From: Clostridiales bacterium
Lineage (GTDB): Bacteria > Bacillota > Clostridia > Lachnospirales > Lachnospiraceae
Direction of reading: 5' to 3'
NCBI GenBank assembly: GCA_012512995.1
Contig: JAAZDA010000035.1
Span: 1 to 5,383, forward strand
DNA length: 5,383 nt
The notes beneath the pieces were generated by a model. It searched no databases. It was not told where the DNA came from and saw only the letters and a list, made by a program, of their open reading frames with translations. Positions 1 through 5,383 of the stretch are shown here, piece by piece. Position numbers and translations under genes: made by a program. Position 1 is the stretch's first letter. Each line of letters opens with the position of its first letter.

Positions 1-698
1 GTATATATCAGCCCATAACCTATAACGAGTTTTATAAGGTGGCAGCTCAATATGGCGGAAGTCTTCTGAGTGATGACAAGAAAACATTTACTGTAAATTC
101 AGATGAAAATGTGACTGCATTACAAAGCATGGTAGACAGAGTAGATAAAACAAATGTTCAGCCGACTGAGGAACAGATGGGCGGTATGGGTGACTGGGAT
201 CTGTTTGAAAGCGGAAGGCTTGGTATGATTCCGACAGGAACGTGGTGCTTTAACACATTTACCGATGCTTGTGATTTCAGTTGGGATATTTGTGTTGAAC
301 CCGGTGAGACTCAAAAAGCAACGCATTTCTTCGCCAATGCATTAGTTGTTAATAATGCAGCAAGTGATGATGCAAAAGCGGCAGCACAGACATGGATATC
401 ATGGCTCGCATCAAGTGATGAAGCGGCTCAGATAAGACTTGATGCCGGATGGGATCTTCCGGCACTGGAAGATACAAGTAAATTATCAAGTTATCTTGAA
501 ATAACGCCTCCTGATAACAGAGAAGCTGTGTTTGAATCGCTTGATTATATAGTGATGCCTCCAATTATTACAGATTACAGTCAGATGTCAGATATCATTA
601 CTGATTGCCTCACAAAAGCATCTAATGGAGAAAGTACAGCGAAAGAAGCGCTTGATGATGCACAAAGCCAATGTGAAGCAGCAATTACATTAGAATAG
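1..698 (+). CDS. Carbohydrate ABC transporter substrate-binding protein, 5'-truncated by window
   Basis: This is the C-terminal 231 residues of a family 1 extracellular solute-binding protein (MalE/MsmE-like). The reading frame is open from the first full codon at position 3, so the GTG at 39 is not the true start. Members usually have about 400-450 residues and begin with a lipoprotein signal peptide, so the N-terminal lobe lies outside the window. Visible family features are the stretch FESGRLGMIPTGTW (about nt 210-245), which matches the usual 'F..G..AM...G.W' segment, then the FFANALVVN strand and the helix with AAQTWISWLASSDEAAQ near the sugar-facing hinge. The C terminus is acidic and Ala-rich, typical of a secreted binding protein. 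The protein would sit outside the membrane and deliver a sugar to the two permeases that follow. The family call is firm. The substrate cannot be read from this half and is inferred only from the downstream glucosidase. Confidence 0.93.
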   Translation, partial: IYQPITYNEFYKVAAQYGGSLLSDDKKTFTVNSDENVTALQSMVDRVDKTNVQPTEEQMGGMGDWDLFESGRLGMIPTGTWCFNTFTDACDFSWDICVEPGETQKATHFFANALVVNNAASDDAKAAAQTWISWLASSDEAAQIRLDAGWDLPALEDTSKLSSYLEITPPDNREAVFESLDYIVMPPIITDYSQMSDIITDCLTKASNGESTAKEALDDAQSQCEAAITLE

Positions 699-706
699 TC
701 AGTGAT

Positions 707-751
707 AATTGCCTGTGGCTGAATAATGTCTCAAAGTCACAGGCGATTTTT
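707..751 (+). terminator. Intrinsic terminator between binding protein and permeases
   Basis: The arms are 711-720 (GCCTGTGGCT) and 735-744 (AGTCACAGGC). They pair over all ten positions with a single G-U, and four outer pairs (707-710 with 745-748, one of them G-U) can extend the stem. The loop is 14 nt and five T residues follow at 747-751. The hairpin starts 9 bases after the binding-protein stop codon and ends 29 bases before the first permease. There is no T-run on the other strand, so it acts in the + direction only. It probably stops a fraction of transcripts, giving more binding-protein mRNA than permease mRNA, as is common in sugar ABC operons. Confidence 0.82.
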
Positions 752-764
752 ATAAACAGGGATC

Positions 765-779
765 CTAACCGGGGGTTAG
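765..779 (+). promoter_or_regulatory. Hairpin enclosing the ribosome binding site of the first permease
   Basis: CTAACC (765-770) and GGTTAG (774-779) are a perfect 6-bp inverted repeat around a GGG loop. The only Shine-Dalgarno-like sequence for the ATG at 781 is the G-run at 771-775, five bases from the start codon; it can pair with CCUCC using one G-U. The hairpin therefore holds part of the ribosome binding site in its 3' arm and ends one base before the ATG. It may lower permease translation. A three-base loop and a short stem make this only modestly stable, so an effect is inferred, not shown. Confidence 0.5.
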
Positions 780-780
780 T

Positions 781-1692
781 ATGAAAAGAAAAACCAGTAA
801 AAATGCCAGAAAAATGATACAGGCAATACCGTTCATGCTTCCGAGTTTCATTGGAATGATTATTTTCAGCCTTCTGCCGATAATAACAGCAATTGGATTG
901 AGCTTTACAGACTGGAGCGGTCTGGGGGAGTTTTCTCTTTCAACGATAACAAATAACTTTATTGGTCTGAAAAACTATAAACAACTTTTGGGAAATGCCG
1001 AATTCTGGATGTCAGTCGGACATGTGTTATATTTCATAGCTCTGTATATTCCACTCGCTTTTATATCTGCAATGCTCGTTGCACTGATATTGAACAGCAG
1101 TAAGAAGGTTTCAGGTGTTCTGAGAGTCCTTTATTATATCCCAGTGTTGACATCATGGGTGGCAGCCAGCCTTATCTGGAGATGGGTCCTGAGTTCACAG
1201 TATGGTGTGTTGAATTCAATTCTGTCAGTATTTGGCATTACAGGACCTGATTGGCTTACGAATAAATACTGGGCAATGCCTGGAATTGTTCTGGCCTCAG
1301 TGTGGAAGGACATGGGCTACTACGGCCTTTACATTTTCGGCGGCTTGCGAGGTATTGATCCGACGTATTATGAGGCTGCGAGAGTTGATGGGGCAAATAA
1401 AAGAACTATTCTGTTCAAGATTACAATTCCGCTTCTTTCTCCGACTTTGTTTTATTGCCTTATCATGTCACTCATCAATGCTTTCCAGTTATTCCCACAG
1501 GTTCAGATAATGACTGGCGGTGGGCCTAACGGTGCAACGCAGGTACCGGTTGAAAGAATTTATACTTATGCATTCAGCTACTTTAAGATGGGGTATGCGT
1601 CAGCATATTCATGGCTGCTGTTTGTGATAATACTTATACTGACTTTGATTCAGCTCAAAGCTCAGAAAGCGTGGGTGCATTATGAAGCGTAA
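781..1692 (+). CDS. Sugar ABC transporter permease, MalF/UgpA type
   Basis: A 303-residue inner-membrane permease of the carbohydrate uptake 1 (CUT1) family. Hydrophobic segments lie at about residues 14-42, 76-104, 113-137, 165-188, 215-240 and 273-292, giving six membrane spans with a short basic N-terminal tail. The cytoplasmic EAA loop, which docks onto the ATPase, is seen at 198-221 (EAARVDGA, with Gly204, Pro217 and Pro221). The TGGGPNGAT segment at 245-253 is typical of MalF-type subunits. Length is normal for a MalF homologue lacking the extra N-terminal spans of E. coli MalF. ATG 781 is chosen because the G-run at 771-775 is the only ribosome site and the next ATG (814) has none. The gene follows a terminator and overlaps the second permease by 11 bp, so the two should be translated together as a heterodimer. 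The sugar specificity is not readable from the sequence. Confidence 0.94.
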   Translation: MKRKTSKNARKMIQAIPFMLPSFIGMIIFSLLPIITAIGLSFTDWSGLGEFSLSTITNNFIGLKNYKQLLGNAEFWMSVGHVLYFIALYIPLAFISAMLVALILNSSKKVSGVLRVLYYIPVLTSWVAASLIWRWVLSSQYGVLNSILSVFGITGPDWLTNKYWAMPGIVLASVWKDMGYYGLYIFGGLRGIDPTYYEAARVDGANKRTILFKITIPLLSPTLFYCLIMSLINAFQLFPQVQIMTGGGPNGATQVPVERIYTYAFSYFKMGYASAYSWLLFVIILILTLIQLKAQKAWVHYEA

Positions 1693-2509
1693 ATTTGGCT
1701 TGTCAGATCTGGCTTTCTATATAGTAGCGTTTATCCTTGTGATAATTGTAATGATACCGTTTTACTGGATGGTGATTACCTCTTTGAAATCCAAAGGAGC
1801 ATTGATGGCATTGCCTATCCAATGGATTCCTGAATCTCCTTCACTTAAGTCCTATAAGAGAGTGTTCACGCTTTTTCCTTTTGCCAAAGCAATAATGAAC
1901 AGCATTTTTATAAGTGTGGTTTATACACTTATTACATTAGTCTCCGCATCAATGGCTGCATTTGCAATAGCAAAAATAAGATTTCCGGGTGCTAATGGGG
2001 TGTTTTCACTGTATTTAATGTCTATGATGATACCTACACAGATAACAATGATTCCACTTTTTATTATCATGAGTAAGATGAAACTTACAAATACGTATTT
2101 AAGTGTAATTGCACCATCATTGTTTACAGCATTTGGAATATTTCTTCTTGTTCAGAGTCTCAGGTCTCTGCCTGATGATTATATGGAAGCAGCAAGAATT
2201 GATGGGGCGGGATTATTCACAACATACAAAAGTGTAATCATGCCGATGTGCAAACCAGTACTTGCAACGCTTACAATAACTACATTTATGGGGTCGTGGA
2301 ACGATTATCTGTGGCCTCTCGTTATGCTGTCGGATAAGAAAAAAATGACATTGACACTAGCACTGAATTCTCTTAATGGGCAGTATGGCACAGAGTATAA
2401 TGTGTTGATGGCAGGGTGCCTTATATCAATGTTACCGATAATTATCGTATATATTGTAGCTCAGACACAGATGAAACAGGGAATCACAGTTGGTGGTGTA
2501 AAAGGGTGA
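1682..2509 (+). CDS. Sugar ABC transporter permease, MalG/UgpE type
   Basis: A 275-residue partner permease of the CUT1 family. Hydrophobic segments are at about residues 10-34, 70-98, 107-131, 137-158, 189-212 and 243-261. The EAA loop is at 169-192 (EAARIDGAG, Gly175, Pro188, Pro192). The SWNDYLWPL segment at 205-213 and the C terminus QGITVGGVKG are hallmarks of MalG-type subunits. The start codon lies inside the last codons of the upstream permease (11-bp overlap). The nearest ribosome-site-like sequence is a weak GGGTG at 1673-1677, so translation is probably coupled to the upstream gene. Both permeases begin with MKRK, which fits positive charge on the cytoplasmic side. No ATP-binding subunit follows: the next gene is the glucosidase. 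The transporter must therefore borrow an ATPase of the MsmK/MalK/UgpC kind encoded elsewhere, which is common for this family in Bacillota. Confidence 0.94.
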   Translation: MKRKFGLSDLAFYIVAFILVIIVMIPFYWMVITSLKSKGALMALPIQWIPESPSLKSYKRVFTLFPFAKAIMNSIFISVVYTLITLVSASMAAFAIAKIRFPGANGVFSLYLMSMMIPTQITMIPLFIIMSKMKLTNTYLSVIAPSLFTAFGIFLLVQSLRSLPDDYMEAARIDGAGLFTTYKSVIMPMCKPVLATLTITTFMGSWNDYLWPLVMLSDKKKMTLTLALNSLNGQYGTEYNVLMAGCLISMLPIIIVYIVAQTQMKQGITVGGVKG

Positions 2510-2513
2510 GAAT

Positions 2514-4481
2514 ATGATCAGAAGATATAGGATAGGTGAACCAATCAACACGGATTCGGTAGTGGAGCAGATCAAAATAACAACTGGGGAGATACCAGGA
2601 TGGAGGAAAAATCAGGAGACAAGATCTCTGACTTTTCAGCTTAATGACAGCGATGTAGTATACGGACTTGGGGAATCGATCCGTGGAATGAATAAACGCG
2701 GATGGATTTATGAAAGTAACAATTCCGATGATCCAATACATACAGAAGATAAGCATTCGCTATATGCCTCACAGAATTTTCTGCTCGTAACGTCTCCTGA
2801 AAGAAGTGTTGCAGTCTACATTGATACTCCGGGCAGAGTTTGTTTTGACATAGGATACACGGCCCCTTCTGAAATGAGCATTACATTTGATGATTTCGAT
2901 GCGGATATTTATGTGATAGATGGGGAATCCAGGCTTGATACAGTACGGCAGTTCAGAAAGCTTATCGGACGGAGCTACATTCCTCCGAAGTGGGCTTTTG
3001 GTTATGGACAGAGCCGTTGGAGCTATATGTCTGTGGAAGAAGTAAGAAATGTTGTTAATACATATCGGAGTGAAGAAATCCCTATTGATAGTGTATATCT
3101 GGACATAGACTACATGGATCATTATAAGGACTTTACGATCGATGAAGATAGATTTCCAGATTTCGCAGACTTTACAAAAGAGATGAAGGATGACGGAGTC
3201 CATCTTGTGCCTATTATTGACGCCGGCGTGAAGATTGAGGATGGATATGATGTATGCGAAGAAGGCGTAGAAAAGGATTATTTCTGCAAAAAGGAGAATG
3301 GGAAGAATCTGGTTGCAGCGGTGTGGCCGGGAAAAGTGTATTTTCCTGATTTTCTGAATGCAGATGTCAGAAAGTGGTTTGGCAACAAATATGATTTTCT
3401 CCTGTCGAAAGGAATAGATGGTTTTTGGAATGATATGAATGAACCTGCCATATTCTATACAGAAGATCATCTTAGTGAAGTATTTGAAAAAATAGATACC
3501 TATAAGGGAAGGAATCTTGATATAAGGTCTTTCTTTGAATTCAAGGATTTGGTTGGGGCTATTGATAATAATCCGGAAGATTACAGACGTTTTTATCATG
3601 ATTGTAATGGACAGAAAGTACGGCATGATAAGGTCCATAATATCTTTGGCTATAATATGACTCGAGCGGCAGGTGATGCATTCAGGAGACTTTGCCCGAA
3701 CAAGAGGATACTCATGTTTTCCAGGGCATCATACGTCGGCATGCACAGATATGGCGGTGTTTGGACGGGAGACAATAAGTCGTGGTGGAGTCATATGCTC
3801 GTAAGTCTTAAGCAGCAGCCGGCCTTGAATATGTGTGGGTTTATGTATTCCGGATCTGATATAGGAGGCTTTACAGGAGATTGCACTGAAGATCTCATGA
3901 TGCGTTGGCTGGAACTGGCAATGTTCATCCCGCTATATCGCAATCACTCAGCTGAAGGCACCAGAAGGCAGGAATTATATTGTTTTGGTCATCAGGATTG
4001 GTTTAGAAACATAGTACAACTGCGATACGCTCTCATCCCTTATATTTACGGTGAGTTTATGAAGGCACTGCTATCGGATGACATGTATATGATGCCGCTC
4101 TCATTTGTATACGCGGATGATAAGAGAGCTATTGAAATTGAGGATCAGGTACTTGTAGGTGAAAGTGTGATGGTGGCACCAGTATATCTTCAAAATTCTA
4201 CAGGAAGAAGTGTTTATTTGCCGGAGGATATGAAACTTGTAAGGTTCAGGAGCTTTGATGATTACGATGAGGAAGTGCTCGTTGCCGGCGATCACTATAT
4301 CGAATGCGCCCTTAATGAGACAATCGTATTTGTAAGAAAGGGACATGTCATGCCGCTTTGTGCTCCGGCAAAGTGTGTAAATGAACTTGATTACAGCACG
4401 ATAAAGTATATTTGTTTTGATGCAGAACCCAGTGAATATGAACTCTATAACGATGATGGATTGGAGAGCATCACTATATAA
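2514..4481 (+). CDS. Cytoplasmic GH31 alpha-glucosidase, Ro-alphaG1-like, probably C-terminally frameshifted
   Basis: This 655-residue glycoside hydrolase family 31 enzyme releases glucose from the non-reducing end of alpha-glucosides. Residues 1 to about 150 form the N-terminal beta-sandwich (VYGLGES 48-54, DDPIHTEDK 72-80). About 155-510 form the catalytic barrel, and the rest is the C-terminal beta region. The nucleophile is Asp307 in GFWNDMNEPA. The likely acid/base is Asp420 in YGGVWTGDN. Other expected active-site residues are Asp197 and Asp199 (YLDIDYM), Trp271, Trp305, Arg404 and His478. From memory, the numbering and the N terminus (MIRRYRIGEP) match Ruminococcus obeum Ro-alphaG1 almost exactly, which supports the ATG at 2514; GGTGAG (2505-2510) is its ribosome site. 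There is no signal peptide, so it acts on sugar imported by the adjoining transporter. Trp169 suggests preference for alpha-1,6 (isomaltose-type) linkages. The protein stops soon after YNDDGL (645-650), about nine residues early, apparently through a shift at 4475-4480. Confidence 0.96.
   Translation: MIRRYRIGEPINTDSVVEQIKITTGEIPGWRKNQETRSLTFQLNDSDVVYGLGESIRGMNKRGWIYESNNSDDPIHTEDKHSLYASQNFLLVTSPERSVAVYIDTPGRVCFDIGYTAPSEMSITFDDFDADIYVIDGESRLDTVRQFRKLIGRSYIPPKWAFGYGQSRWSYMSVEEVRNVVNTYRSEEIPIDSVYLDIDYMDHYKDFTIDEDRFPDFADFTKEMKDDGVHLVPIIDAGVKIEDGYDVCEEGVEKDYFCKKENGKNLVAAVWPGKVYFPDFLNADVRKWFGNKYDFLLSKGIDGFWNDMNEPAIFYTEDHLSEVFEKIDTYKGRNLDIRSFFEFKDLVGAIDNNPEDYRRFYHDCNGQKVRHDKVHNIFGYNMTRAAGDAFRRLCPNKRILMFSRASYVGMHRYGGVWTGDNKSWWSHMLVSLKQQPALNMCGFMYSGSDIGGFTGDCTEDLMMRWLELAMFIPLYRNHSAEGTRRQELYCFGHQDWFRNIVQLRYALIPYIYGEFMKALLSDDMYMMPLSFVYADDKRAIEIEDQVLVGESVMVAPVYLQNSTGRSVYLPEDMKLVRFRSFDDYDEEVLVAGDHYIECALNETIVFVRKGHVMPLCAPAKCVNELDYSTIKYICFDAEPSEYELYNDDGLESITI
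4475..4480 (+). other. TATATA run, likely frameshift site at the glucosidase 3' end
   Basis: The glucosidase frame meets TAA at 4479-4481, directly inside a TATATA tract. Removing one TA unit would continue the protein as TDNPYERFR and stop at TGA 4508-4510, giving 664 residues. That is close to the 663 residues I recall for Ro-alphaG1, whose tail also continues past the DDG motif with a basic, Tyr- and Arg-containing end. The tract is short, so either true slippage or a sequence error is possible. Confidence 0.45.
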
Positions 4482-4553
4482 CTGATAATCCATATGAGAG
4501 GTTTCGTTGATGCCTTTTGCATGAAATCTGCAAGGTTGCTTGTGCTTTCGGTA

Positions 4554-4560
4554 AAAGGAG
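4554..4560 (+). promoter_or_regulatory. Strong Shine-Dalgarno site before the broken DUF3795 gene
   Basis: AAAGGAG at 4554-4560 stands nine bases before ATG 4570, the best ribosome binding site in the window. It decides the start of the DUF3795 remnant over the overlapping ATG at 4574, which would begin a different, unrecognisable peptide. The 88 bases between the glucosidase stop and ATG 4570 contain no T-run terminator and no convincing promoter. Confidence 0.7.
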
Positions 4561-4569
4561 TTGAATACC

Positions 4570-4651
4570 ATGAATGAGAAAATCACCTTATGCGGAGACA
4601 ATTGTTTTGCATGCCCAAGGTACCTGTCAAAAAGTGATGAAGGTTGCTGAA
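4570..4651 (+). pseudogene. DUF3795 protein, 5' remnant only
   Basis: After a strong ribosome site the frame reads MNEKITLCGDNCFACPRYLS followed by KSDEGC and a stop at 4648-4650, 26 codons in all. The CGDNC..CPRYL pattern with Cys8, Cys12 and Cys15 is, from memory, the N-terminal signature of DUF3795 proteins, small Cys-rich proteins of unknown function common in Clostridia. In that family 'SDEEL..VAELW' usually follows. Here KVAE is found at 4640-4651 but in a different frame, so roughly 11 bases appear to be missing near 4636-4642. The remaining Cys-rich part of the family (a further 40-60 residues) is absent, because a different gene begins by 4673. The remnant is therefore a broken gene or a misassembled segment. 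A genuine 26-residue peptide is possible but less likely. Confidence is good for the family and moderate for the exact break. Confidence 0.72.
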
Positions 4652-4672
4652 CACGTGCTCTGGCATAAACGA

Positions 4673-5383
4673 ATGAGGCGAACTGTTTACAGCTTTCTTT
4701 CCATACTGATTGCAGCACTTGTTTTGACTGCGATTGTTTATCCGGGCCCGGTCAGGACATCTGCGGCTGATTCCGGCTTTCAAATTGATTTCATAGATGT
4801 CGGGCAGGGAGATTCTATCCTCGTCAGGTGCGACGGTGGACACCGCGTACTGCCCGTTCACGTCTTATGACACCAAGACTTTTGCAAGCTTCACCAAATA
4901 CCTGGCAAAACAAAATAAGACGATCACTGTTCCTTCAGCCGGTGATTCTTTTGGTCTGGGGAACGCTGAGGTGACTGTACTCGGCCCGATAAGTATTTCT
5001 GCGGACGATACCAATAACAGCTCTATAGTTCTGCGGATCGTGTATGGCAAAACATCTTTTCTTCTGACAGGCGATGCTGAGTGGGACGAAGAACGTGAGA
5101 TAATAGATTCAGGTGCTGATATCGCGAGCACGGTACTGAAGGTCGGGCACCATGGCAGCAGTTTTTCAACATCTATCTATTTTCTCAGGGAGGTCGCGCC
5201 GGAATATGCTGTCATCTCAGTCGGAGAGGGCAACAGTTACGGCCATCCGACCGAGCAGACACTCAGCCGCCTTCGTGATGCCGATGTCAAAACATACCGC
5301 ACAGATATGCAGGGCGACATAATATGCACAAGTGACGGAAAGAACGTGAAGTTCAAGACAGAGAAGAACGCGGATGCCGATAC
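4673..5383 (+). pseudogene. Secreted ComEC-C-terminal-like MBL-fold protein, internal deletion and frameshift, 3' end outside window
   Basis: A metallo-beta-lactamase-fold protein like the C-terminal domain of ComEC/Rec2, in the stand-alone exported form found in Clostridia. The first part, from ATG 4673, encodes MRRTVYSFLSILIAALVL, a signal peptide with likely cleavage near TSAADS. The first beta strand FIDVGQGDS (4790-4816) follows. That frame stops at 4868-4870. Homology resumes in another frame at about 4830 (ATVDTAYCPFTSYDTKTF) and stays open to the window end. It includes LTGDAE (5067-5081 for TGDAE), GHHGSS (HHGS at 5148-5159) and GNSYGHP (5229-5249). The family normally has some 50-60 residues between these parts, carrying the 'DGG' loop and the HxHxDH metal site; they are missing. 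No ribosome site precedes 4673, which suggests that the upstream border is also damaged. GC in 4861-5340 is about 49% (236/480 by hand count), above the operon. As read, the gene cannot make an active hydrolase. Confidence 0.8.

Noticed and set aside
751..756. TATAAA as a promoter -10 box for the permeases
   Set aside because: It overlaps the terminator T-run and no -35-like hexamer is found 16-18 bases upstream.
2769..3638. A 289-codon open frame on the - strand
   Set aside because: It lies wholly inside the conserved catalytic part of the GH31 gene, has no recognisable domain or ribosome site, and reads as an Ile- and Phe-rich antisense shadow.
4511..4540. Possible hairpin TTGCA (4517-4521) / TGCAA (4529-4533) after the glucosidase, as an operon terminator
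   Set aside because: The core stem is only five pairs and no T-run follows, so it does not meet the form of an intrinsic terminator.
4570..4650. A genuine 26-residue Cys-containing peptide with a strong ribosome site, possibly a novel small protein
   Set aside because: The sequence fits the start of the larger DUF3795 family and the continuation is visible in another frame, so a broken gene is the simpler reading.
4101..4718. A 205-codon open frame on the - strand across the glucosidase end and the DUF3795 remnant
   Set aside because: It is antisense to well-recognised coding sequence, has no family resemblance, and its length is explained by the codon use of the opposite strand.
1..5383. 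CRISPR repeats, tRNA or rRNA, transposase, toxin-antitoxin or phage-defence genes
   Set aside because: I saw no regularly spaced repeats, cloverleaf-like sequence, terminal inverted repeats or matching protein motifs on either strand.

Overview
The window looks like a fragment of a gut- or rumen-type Bacillota genome, most likely Lachnospiraceae. The evidence is an AT-leaning composition (about 41% GC in a hand-counted sample of the glucosidase gene), Gram-positive-style Shine-Dalgarno sites, and a glucosidase that closely resembles, from memory, the Ruminococcus (Blautia) obeum enzyme Ro-alphaG1. The genus cannot be fixed from the sequence alone. All recognisable genes are on the + strand.

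Layout. Positions 1-698 hold the C-terminal half of an extracellular family 1 sugar-binding lipoprotein; its start is outside the window. A good intrinsic terminator (707-751) follows, then a small hairpin (765-779) that contains the ribosome binding site of the next gene. Two MalF/MalG-type permeases (781-1692 and 1682-2509) overlap by 11 bp. A GH31 alpha-glucosidase (2514-4481) starts 4 bases after the second permease. Together these form a carbohydrate ABC uptake and hydrolysis operon. The binding protein captures an alpha-gluco-oligosaccharide outside the cell, the permeases move it in, and the signal-less glucosidase cuts it to glucose in the cytoplasm. There is no ATPase gene, so a shared MsmK/MalK-type ATPase encoded elsewhere is expected. 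The enzyme keeps Trp169, the residue linked in Ro-alphaG1 to preference for alpha-1,6 linkages, so isomaltose-type sugars are the best guess for the substrate.

The 3' part (about 4460-5383) is different. The glucosidase seems to lose its last nine or so residues to a 2-base shift at a TATATA run. A strong ribosome binding site then leads into the first 24 or so residues of a DUF3795 (small Cys-rich) protein, which breaks off after 26 codons. Next comes the signal peptide and first strand of a secreted ComEC-C-terminal-like metallo-beta-lactamase-fold protein. It is interrupted by an apparent internal deletion that removes the segment expected to carry the HxHxDH metal site, and it resumes in another frame to the window end. 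GC rises to about 49% there. Three frame disruptions within about 370 bp, after 4.4 kb of clean coding sequence, point to local gene decay or an assembly/read error zone.

I found no CRISPR array, tRNA or rRNA, insertion sequence or phage gene, and no convincing undescribed system. The noteworthy points are the transcriptional and translational throttles between the binding protein and the permeases, the substrate inference, and the broken region.
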